Assembly (NCBI GenBank): GCA_017940565.1
Contig: JAGAYH010000005.1
Span: 1-64,000 of the forward strand
DNA from: Bacteroidaceae bacterium
GTDB lineage: Bacteria; Bacteroidota; Bacteroidia; Bacteroidales; Bacteroidaceae
Length of the DNA: 64,000 nt
Reading direction: 5' to 3'
The position numbers were made by a program, and so were the translations under genes. A model generated the notes under the pieces. That model saw only the letters and a list, made by a program, of their open reading frames with translations, was not told where the DNA came from and ran no database searches. This document shows, in pieces, positions 1 to 6,081 of the stretch. The stretch's first letter is position 1, and the number at the start of each line of letters is the position of its first letter.

Positions 1-76
1 CACCAAGAAGATTTGAGTCTTAAAATATAAATAATGTTAAAATGGGGGGGTAGTGCGGCTGATTGAAATAAATGAT

Positions 77-84
77 TATCTTTG
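77..84 (+). promoter_or_regulatory. -7 box of the BspA-like gene
   Basis: TATCTTTG matches the Bacteroidota TAnnTTTG -7 consensus 57 nt before the ATG at 141. No good TTTG -33 box is seen at the usual distance. A start of transcription near 91 would give a leader of about 50 nt. Confidence 0.6.
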
Positions 85-140
85 CAGCGTAAACACGATA
101 AACTCCAAAAAACGACGTAATTTATTAACCCAAACAAACA

Positions 141-1946
141 ATGAACTGTATGAAAAAGAATGTACTACTCATCACCATTTGTGCAATCCTCATGCCGTGC
201 ACTTATGCAAGAGCCGAATACAGAGGCGGCTCCAATCCCAGTTTTGTACAGGAAGGGATAGGATACCTCATTCTATCGGAAGAAGCACGCACCGTTGCCG
301 TCTGCGGAACAAACGACAGTGAACTCACATCGGTCAGAATCACGGAAACGGTGAGCCATGAAGGTGTGGATTATACCGTCGAATCCATTGCTGACAGCGC
401 TTTTTACGGACATCCGTCACTGCAACGGGTGGAAGTGGCATTATCCAAGACGTACACGTCAGTTGGCAACGCCGTCTTTGGAGGCTGCCCCTCACTGAAG
501 GAGGTCGTTTTGGGAGAATCAAAGGACTTGCCCTACGACACGTTTGAAGGAAGTGACCATATTGAGTCAGTCAGTGTCAACTGCCAGCGCGTAAATGAAT
601 TGTTCAGCAATAAGCCGAATCTGAAGAAGATTATTTTCGGTCCGCTCGTCCGTCAGGTGGGTTACTTGGCCAATGGTGGGCCCAACATATTGAGCAAACG
701 GGCAAATACGTCGGCGGGGCGTGAGCGCACCATACCCCAAGGCGTGTTCTACGGGTGCAGCGCATTGACCGAAATCACATTACCCGAATCCGTCAAGGGA
801 ATAGGGGACGGCTGCTTCGCTTGCTGTGAAAATTTGGAAACCATCGTCATTCCTGAACACTGCGTCATCGGTGCGGATGCCTTCTACGGTACGAAATGGC
901 TGGCCGGGCAAAGCGACGGCATAGTCTATCTGAATGACGCCGTCATCGGTTACAAGGGTGAGATGCCGGAGAATTACCAGATGACGTTCAAAGCCGGCAC
1001 CCACACCATAGCCGACCATGCCTTCTCTGGCGAATCGAATCTGGGCGGGGTGACCTTCTCCGATGAATTGGAGAGTATCGGGAACTGGGCTTTCAACGGC
1101 TGTCAGTTGGAAGAGGTGACCATCCCCGGACCGACCACATTGGGCGGCGCCGTGTTTGACGATGCGCTGAAAACATTGAGGATAACGCATCCCGAGTCCC
1201 ATTTTGACCCGACGGTAGTATTGAATGGTGGCAACATCGAAACATTGTACGTCAACTCCAGAAACATCGCTTTTCCAGGGGCTTCAAATTACAGCTATTA
1301 CCGCTTCAACAAGCTGAAAACATTGGTCATGGGCGATTCCGTAAGAAGAATCTCAGACTATGCCTTTGTGTCGCTGTCGGAATTGAAAGACATCACATTC
1401 TCGAAGAACCTGTGCGAAGTGGGGAATGAAGCCTTCGGCGGTACGGCCTGGTTCGACAATCAGCCGGACGGCCTGGTTTACACCGGACCGGTGGCATACC
1501 GTTGGAAAGGAGAATATACAGGTCCTTATGAACTCCCCGAAGGTGTCAGAAGCATCGCCGCCTATTGCTTTTTCGACACAAAAGGACTCCAGCAGTTGAC
1601 GATTCCTGCCAGCGTCGAATCTGTCAAAATGGCAGCATTTGCACGTAACGAGCAACTGAAAACAATCTACATGAAAGGAACTGTGCCTCCTGCATTGTCC
1701 ACCCAATCCGGCCTGGGTGCAGACGCAACGGTTTACGTTCCAAAAGGTTCTAAGGCTGCATACGAAAAGCATCGGGCATGGTCAACGTACGCCATTAAAG
1801 AGTATGACGTGGAAGGCATTCATAATTCACAAGTCATAAGCAATAATTCCGACGCTCCGGCGTACGACCTGCAAGGGCGCAGGGTAGCGCATCCCAAGCA
1901 AGGGGAAATCTACATCCAAAACGGTAAGAAATACATCAATAAATAA
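141..1946 (+). CDS. BspA-like leucine-rich repeat surface protein
   Basis: This is a 601-residue secreted protein. A signal peptide ends near residue 25 (Lys-rich start, hydrophobic core, then TYARA). The body is built from BspA/Treponema-type leucine-rich repeats (LRR_5), visible as recurring blocks such as AFYGHPSLQRVEV, VFYGCSALTEITLP, AFSGESNLGGVTF, AFVSLSELKDITF and CFFDTKGLQQLTIP. The end carries a short tail, YDLQGRRV followed by GEIYIQNGKK, shared by many Prevotella/Bacteroides surface proteins. LRR proteins of this type are usually adhesins or host-binding proteins; the ligand here is unknown. ATG at 141 is chosen; an in-frame ATG at 150 would give the more usual MKKN start. The next gene downstream ends in an almost identical tail. 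Confidence 0.85.
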   Translation: MNCMKKNVLLITICAILMPCTYARAEYRGGSNPSFVQEGIGYLILSEEARTVAVCGTNDSELTSVRITETVSHEGVDYTVESIADSAFYGHPSLQRVEVALSKTYTSVGNAVFGGCPSLKEVVLGESKDLPYDTFEGSDHIESVSVNCQRVNELFSNKPNLKKIIFGPLVRQVGYLANGGPNILSKRANTSAGRERTIPQGVFYGCSALTEITLPESVKGIGDGCFACCENLETIVIPEHCVIGADAFYGTKWLAGQSDGIVYLNDAVIGYKGEMPENYQMTFKAGTHTIADHAFSGESNLGGVTFSDELESIGNWAFNGCQLEEVTIPGPTTLGGAVFDDALKTLRITHPESHFDPTVVLNGGNIETLYVNSRNIAFPGASNYSYYRFNKLKTLVMGDSVRRISDYAFVSLSELKDITFSKNLCEVGNEAFGGTAWFDNQPDGLVYTGPVAYRWKGEYTGPYELPEGVRSIAAYCFFDTKGLQQLTIPASVESVKMAAFARNEQLKTIYMKGTVPPALSTQSGLGADATVYVPKGSKAAYEKHRAWSTYAIKEYDVEGIHNSQVISNNSDAPAYDLQGRRVAHPKQGEIYIQNGKKYINK

Positions 1947-2078
1947 CCCCCTCGGAATGTCGTTGTAAGTTCGGGAAAATCGTTAAATTTGAAGGCACAG
2001 AAAGGGGTGTATATCAAGAACGGATTTACCAATCCTCTTGGTTCAACTTTTGAGTTGGATGAAGGAAGTGTGCAATGA
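1947..2078 (+). pseudogene. In-frame remnant of a second C-terminal motif after the stop of the BspA-like gene
   Basis: The reading frame of the BspA-like gene stays open for 43 codons beyond its TAA at 1944-1946. It encodes VVVSSGKSLNLKAQKGVYIK followed by NGFTNPLGSTFELD before TGA at 2076. The GF...GSTF pattern resembles a terminal motif of other Bacteroidota surface proteins. It has no start codon or promoter of its own, so a decayed gene end or a lost extension of the upstream gene is more likely than an independent gene. Confidence 0.35.
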
Positions 2079-2102
2079 TTTCTTGTTTTCATAATAAAAA
2101 TG

Positions 2103-2110
2103 TATCTTTG
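2103..2110 (+). promoter_or_regulatory. -7 box of the three-repeat secreted protein
   Basis: TATCTTTG fits TAnnTTTG and lies 26 nt before the ATG at 2137, which predicts a short leader. No clear -33 TTTG is seen at 19-21 nt. Confidence 0.6.
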
Positions 2111-2136
2111 TCGTCGAAACAAATAAAAATACCGAT

Positions 2137-4011
2137 ATGAAACAGATTCTTATTTTTTCATTGACAGTACTGATTGCATGCAATCTGTTTGCTCAGCATG
2201 ACTACGAGCCTTTCTTGGTTGAAGGCAAAGAGTGGTTATATCATGAATATGATGTAAATTTCGGAGGAGAAAGAACAAGTGATATAAATGAAATAACTTA
2301 CACGGTTCTTGGTGATACTCTTGTTGAGGAACTGGATTGTAAGAAAATAAGATATTATAATAAAGGGGAACAAAAAATTTCCACAGGAGTTGCATATGAG
2401 AAAGATAAAAAAGTTTACATGGTGAATCAGAATGGTGATACAACATTGATTTTTGATTTTGGAATGAATGTTGGGGATACATTATGTCAAAAGACTCAGG
2501 GTGACTACTCGGAAATCACAGAAGTTACAGGTTTAATAGATCTTCATAATAATGGGAACCAATATCAAGGAATCGTTCTAGAAACGTTCTATGAAACAAA
2601 TGGGAGGCTAACTGAAGTTAGTCCATACGATACTATAATCCTAGGAATAGGTTATTCTGAAGGAATTGATCCGATTAACTATATGGGGTCATGTGTCCGT
2701 AGATTTGTTTCCTGCACCTGGCCCGACGGGCGGCAGTATGTGACGGAGTACGGCAAGAAGTATTTGGAGGAACAGGGTAAAGACTATGAGCCTTTCATCG
2801 TAGAGGGTAAGGAGTGGTTGTGTGAATGGGAACATGGAATAACGGGTGACAAAAGAATAGAAAGGTATATGCTTCAAGGAGACACCGTCATTGATGGTGT
2901 CGTATGGAAGAAAATGTATGAAAACGGAGTCTGCTATCGTGTTTGGCGGGAAGAAAACAAGAAAATATATGCCTTGAGTATAAATGATAGTGGCTCTGTC
3001 CCTGAATTGATGTATGATTTCAATTTGTCCGTTGATGATACATTACTTACCATCAACCATACCGACACAGATAATTATGCATGTTATCGAGTAAAATCGC
3101 AGGATACTATCGTTCAAAATGACTGTACTTATCATTTGCAAACGATATATTTTTATCTCGTTCAAGATGGAGAAAAAAATGAACTAAGTGAAGTTTTATG
3201 GATCGAAGGCGTAGGCAGTGAGTTTTGTCCTACTATGAATCTTCCTTATGTAGGGAATCCTACGACTCTCATATCCTGCACTTGGCCCGACGGACGGCAG
3301 TATGTGACGGAGTACGGGAAGAAGTATCTGGAAGAACAGGACAAAGACTATGAGCCGTTCCTTGTTGAGGGTAAGGAATGGCGAGTACACAGCAGGGGGT
3401 CTATCGGTCTGATGACAGACCTGAACGAGTATTATAAGATAGACGGTGACACGCTGGTAGGTGACCGAACTTATAAAAAGGTATATTGTCATGAAGAAGG
3501 GACGATTGACGGAAAACCGGTATCTTCCAAGGAAGAGCCGTCCTATCTGATGTATGAAGACGGTCGGAAAGTCTATTATGTGGTAACGGGTAAGGACAAT
3601 GACCCCAAGTTACTCTATGATTTCGGATTGAATCCAGACGAATCTTTTGGGAATACGGATTATGTATTAGAGCGTATAGACACGGTGGCACAATCCGGAC
3701 AGGACTATGCCAAATATTCACTGACAACGTCCGGTCAAAACACGGTAACATGGATAGAGGGTGTTGGCAGTACGATAGACCTGCTCTGCAGCACGGAGAT
3801 GTTGGTGGGAGCAACAATGGACCTCGTCTCCTGTACCTGGCCCGACGGACGTCAGTATATCACGGAGTACGGGAAGAAGTACTTGGAAGGCATTCGTTCA
3901 ATTAAGAATGAAGAAAAGAACAATGCTATCTACGACCTTCAGGGCCGCCGGGTAGAGAATCCCAAGCAAGGGGAGATTTACATCCAAAAGGGAAAGAAAA
4001 TACGAAAGTAA
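2137..4011 (+). CDS. Secreted protein of three tandem repeats
   Basis: This 624-residue protein has an N-terminal signal peptide (MKQILIFSLTVLIACNLFAQ). I do not recognise its family. It consists of three units of about 180-195 residues, each opening with DYEPF(L/I)VEGKEW and closing with SCTWPDGRQY(V/I)TEYGKKYLE. Unit 3 is followed by IYDLQGRRVENPKQGEIYIQ, the same tail type as the upstream BspA-like protein. Between the conserved ends each unit has a similar plan (a DTLV/DTVI strand, a YDF motif, then WIEGVGS) but strongly diverged residues. At DNA level the unit junctions are nearly identical and GC-richer, while the interiors of units 1 and 2 are AT-rich. The overall plan suggests extracellular beta-rich modules. 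Function is unknown. Confidence 0.8.
   Translation: MKQILIFSLTVLIACNLFAQHDYEPFLVEGKEWLYHEYDVNFGGERTSDINEITYTVLGDTLVEELDCKKIRYYNKGEQKISTGVAYEKDKKVYMVNQNGDTTLIFDFGMNVGDTLCQKTQGDYSEITEVTGLIDLHNNGNQYQGIVLETFYETNGRLTEVSPYDTIILGIGYSEGIDPINYMGSCVRRFVSCTWPDGRQYVTEYGKKYLEEQGKDYEPFIVEGKEWLCEWEHGITGDKRIERYMLQGDTVIDGVVWKKMYENGVCYRVWREENKKIYALSINDSGSVPELMYDFNLSVDDTLLTINHTDTDNYACYRVKSQDTIVQNDCTYHLQTIYFYLVQDGEKNELSEVLWIEGVGSEFCPTMNLPYVGNPTTLISCTWPDGRQYVTEYGKKYLEEQDKDYEPFLVEGKEWRVHSRGSIGLMTDLNEYYKIDGDTLVGDRTYKKVYCHEEGTIDGKPVSSKEEPSYLMYEDGRKVYYVVTGKDNDPKLLYDFGLNPDESFGNTDYVLERIDTVAQSGQDYAKYSLTTSGQNTVTWIEGVGSTIDLLCSTEMLVGATMDLVSCTWPDGRQYITEYGKKYLEGIRSIKNEEKNNAIYDLQGRRVENPKQGEIYIQKGKKIRK
2710..2817 (+). repeat. 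Unit junction 1 of the three-repeat gene
   Basis: This DNA block encodes CTWPDGRQYVTEYGKKYLEE then KDYEPFIVEGKEW. The block at 3274-3381 is nearly identical and a partial copy lies at 3829-3889, whereas the sequence between blocks has diverged. Confidence 0.75.
3274..3381 (+). repeat. Unit junction 2 of the three-repeat gene
   Basis: Second copy of the conserved junction at 2710-2817, with mostly third-position differences. It marks the end of unit 2 and the start of unit 3. Confidence 0.75.
3829..3889 (+). repeat. Partial unit junction 3 of the three-repeat gene
   Basis: Third copy of the closing half (SCTWPDGRQYITEYGKKYLE). It leads into the C-terminal tail instead of another unit. Confidence 0.7.
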
Positions 4012-4030
4012 AGTTCACTATGGGAAGCAG

Positions 4031-4073
4031 GCCGGCTGAATGGCAAGACATTCGGCCGGCAGTTCCTTTTTTT
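4031..4073 (+). terminator. Intrinsic terminator after the three-repeat gene
   Basis: GCCGGCTGAATG (4031-4042) pairs with CATTCGGCCGGC (4049-4060), leaving a 6-nt loop and one wobble pair. A run of eight T follows at 4066-4073. It lies 20 nt past the stop at 4011. Confidence 0.85.
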
Positions 4074-4083
4074 AGGCTTTTTT

Positions 4084-4116
4084 CTTGCAAAAAGGGGGGA
4101 TGGTGTCGTAACTTTG
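4084..4116 (+). promoter_or_regulatory. Promoter of the split HTH gene
   Basis: A -33-like CTTG at 4084-4087 and a -7 box TAACTTTG at 4109-4116 are separated by 21 nt. The first ATG in the right frame is 13 nt further on, at 4129. Confidence 0.55.
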
Positions 4117-4128
4117 CAACATGAAAAT

Positions 4129-4251
4129 ATGTTAGATATGGATGAGTTGTTTTTTACCAATTCGTGTCAAGTCCTCATGGCTGATGTGGAAAAAGAAGCT
4201 TATGAGCAGGTCTATGGTGCGTTGCCGGTGATGGTGCGACTGCCGAAATAA
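4129..4251 (+). pseudogene. N-terminal fragment of an HTH protein, ended by TAA
   Basis: A 40-codon frame starts with MLDMDELFFTNSCQVLMADV and ends LPVMVRLPK at TAA 4249-4251. The same frame reopens immediately as RVFYFFDLVEDVWKMYDLQK and runs into the LuxR-type HTH at 4255-4497. Both parts follow one promoter and have no frame change. The simplest reading is a single protein of about 122 residues broken by a nonsense codon. Two separate tiny proteins, recoding, or a sequencing error are alternatives. Confidence 0.5.
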
Positions 4252-4254
4252 CGT

Positions 4255-4497
4255 GTGTTTTATTTCTTTGATTTGGTTGAGGACGTCTGGAAAATGTACG
4301 ATTTACAGAAAAACAGTCTGAACGACCGAAGAATTGTGAAGTTGAGTTCTTATGGACTGTCTGCAGAACAAGTGGCGAAAGAACTGTGTATGTCGCCTCA
4401 TACGGTGCGTAGTCACATAAAAGGGCTTAAGAAGCGTTTCAGGGTAAGCCGGATGATAGACCTGGTTGCTGTCATGCAGAATTTACAAATTATATAG
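4255..4497 (+). CDS. Small LuxR-type HTH DNA-binding protein (fragment)
   Basis: This frame carries a LuxR/GerE helix-turn-helix: GLSAEQVAKELCMSPHTVRS followed by HIKGLKKRF, with the usual recognition helix SPHTVRSH. As annotated it starts at GTG 4255 (80 residues); ATG 4294 (67 residues, MYDLQKNS) is the better start if it is translated alone. It is in frame with the upstream fragment at 4129-4251 and separated from it only by a TAA and one codon, so it may be the C-terminal half of an interrupted gene. There is no sensory domain, so any regulatory target is unknown. Confidence 0.6.
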   Translation: MFYFFDLVEDVWKMYDLQKNSLNDRRIVKLSSYGLSAEQVAKELCMSPHTVRSHIKGLKKRFRVSRMIDLVAVMQNLQII

Positions 4498-4568
4498 TGA
4501 AACGGCGAATTTACGTTTTTCCTTTTGTTTTTAGGCGTCCGCAAGAAACGAGATGTCTATTTTTTTGC

Positions 4569-4576
4569 TAATTTTG
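4569..4576 (+). promoter_or_regulatory. -7 box of nhaD
   Basis: TAATTTTG fits TAnnTTTG, 53 nt before the nhaD ATG at 4630. No clear -33 element is seen. Confidence 0.55.
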
Positions 4577-4629
4577 CACGCGATTAGAGATATATCTGAT
4601 TAAGCCTTTCGAGAAAAGTTTTTTGAACG

Positions 4630-6003
4630 ATGACCGTTGCAATAGTAATTGTATTTTTGTTGGGCTACTGCTTCATTACGCTGGAGCATAACCTGAAAGT
4701 GAACAAGACGGCAATCGCCTTGTTGCTGAGTGTGGTCTGCTGGGTGCTCTACATGGCCAGTTGCGGCCAGTATGTGCCCCTGATGCACGGGGCCGAATTT
4801 ACCCATTGGCTGGGCGAAGGAGGCTCGGCTGCGGACGGAGTGAAGAAATTTGTGCTGGAAAAGATTTTCGTGGGCCATGTGGGCGACACGAGTGAAATCA
4901 TCTTTTTCCTGCTGGGCGCGATGACCATCGTGGAGGTGGTCGATGCCAACGGCGGCTTCAAGTTTGTACGCGAAAAGGTGGCGACGAAGAGCCAGAAGGC
5001 CCTGCTGTGGCGCATATCGTTCATGACGTTCTTTCTCTCGGCCGTGCTGGACAACTTGACGACGAGCATCGTCATGATTATGGTGCTGCGCAAGTTGATT
5101 GCCCACCGCCGGGCCCGGATGCGCTATGCCGGCATGGTCATCATTGCCGCCAACGCCGGCGGTGCCTTCTCGCCCATAGGCGACGTGACGACCATCATGC
5201 TGTGGATTAAGGGCTGTGTGACCACAATGGGTGTCATCAAGGAACTCTTTCTGCCTTCGCTCATCGCCATGCTGGTGCCGCTGCTCATCATGAGTTATAA
5301 CCTGAAGGGCGAGCTTGTGCAGGTGACGGGTGCCGATGAGAAGAAACCGGCATCCTACGATTTCTCCCGTCCGCAGCGCAACGCCGTGTTCTATGTGGGC
5401 GTATGCGGCCTGGTGTTTGTGCCCGTTTTCCGCGCTCTCACCGGTCTGCCTCCGTTCATGGGCATATTGCTCGTGCTGGGTTTGCTGTGGGTGCTGACGG
5501 AGTTCTTCTACGGCCGTCGCCGTGTGGAGTCGCACCGGACGAACCGCGTGAGCGAACTGTTGACCCGCATTGACCTTTCGACGATACTCTTCTTCCTGGG
5601 TATATTGCTGGCCGTGGCTGCCTTGCAGGAAACGGGCGTGCTCCACGAGTTCGGCGAGTTTCTGGGACGTGTCTCCAACAACAACGCCTACCTCATTACC
5701 GGTGTCATCGGCGTGGCTTCGTCTATAGTGGACAATGTGCCGCTGGTGGCCTCGTGCATGGGTATGTATGAAATGGGCGTGACGGAAAACCTGATGGTTG
5801 ACGGTACCTTCTGGCAACTGCTGGCCTACTGCGCCGGTACTGGCGGCAGCATCCTTATCATCGGCAGTGCCGCCGGTGTCATCGTGATGGGTCTGGAGCG
5901 CATTACCTTCGGCTGGTATTTCAGCAAATTCAGTCTGATAGCCTTCGTCGGCATGGTGGCCGGCATGGTGTGCTACTGGTTGGAAAAACTGTTTATATTC
6001 TAA
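4630..6003 (+). CDS. nhaD: NhaD-type Na+/H+ antiporter
   Basis: This is a 457-residue polytopic inner-membrane protein of the NhaD/ArsB ion-transporter superfamily. It exchanges internal Na+ (or Li+) for external protons, giving pH and salt homeostasis. About a dozen hydrophobic segments run from residue 1 to the end. Recognisable family blocks are DNLTTSIVMIMVLRKLI (near 139), AANAGGAFSPIGDVTTIMLW (near 174), SIVDNVPLVASCM (near 364) and GTGGSILIIGSAAGVIVMGL near the C terminus. The length is typical. It is transcribed alone from its own -7 box and ends at a hairpin shared with the convergent GH51 gene. Confidence 0.9.
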   Translation: MTVAIVIVFLLGYCFITLEHNLKVNKTAIALLLSVVCWVLYMASCGQYVPLMHGAEFTHWLGEGGSAADGVKKFVLEKIFVGHVGDTSEIIFFLLGAMTIVEVVDANGGFKFVREKVATKSQKALLWRISFMTFFLSAVLDNLTTSIVMIMVLRKLIAHRRARMRYAGMVIIAANAGGAFSPIGDVTTIMLWIKGCVTTMGVIKELFLPSLIAMLVPLLIMSYNLKGELVQVTGADEKKPASYDFSRPQRNAVFYVGVCGLVFVPVFRALTGLPPFMGILLVLGLLWVLTEFFYGRRRVESHRTNRVSELLTRIDLSTILFFLGILLAVAALQETGVLHEFGEFLGRVSNNNAYLITGVIGVASSIVDNVPLVASCMGMYEMGVTENLMVDGTFWQLLAYCAGTGGSILIIGSAAGVIVMGLERITFGWYFSKFSLIAFVGMVAGMVCYWLEKLFIF

Positions 6004-6020
6004 CTCGTAGTATTAACGCT

Positions 6021-6056
6021 GACGCGGGCATCGCTCATCAAAGCAATGCCCGCGTC
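6021..6056. terminator. Bidirectional terminator hairpin between nhaD and the GH51 gene
   Basis: GACGCGGGCATCGCT (6021-6035) pairs with AGCAATGCCCGCGTC (6042-6056) through one wobble pair, with a 6-nt loop. It sits between two convergent stops. The T tail on the + side is weak (TGTGTGTTTT). Confidence 0.6.
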
Positions 6057-6081
6057 TGTGTGTTTTCGCCCTTGTCAGACA

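Noticed and set aside
4600..5817. 405-codon antisense frame over nhaD
   Set aside because: It is a His/Gln-rich shadow of a membrane-protein gene. It has no promoter or recognisable motif.
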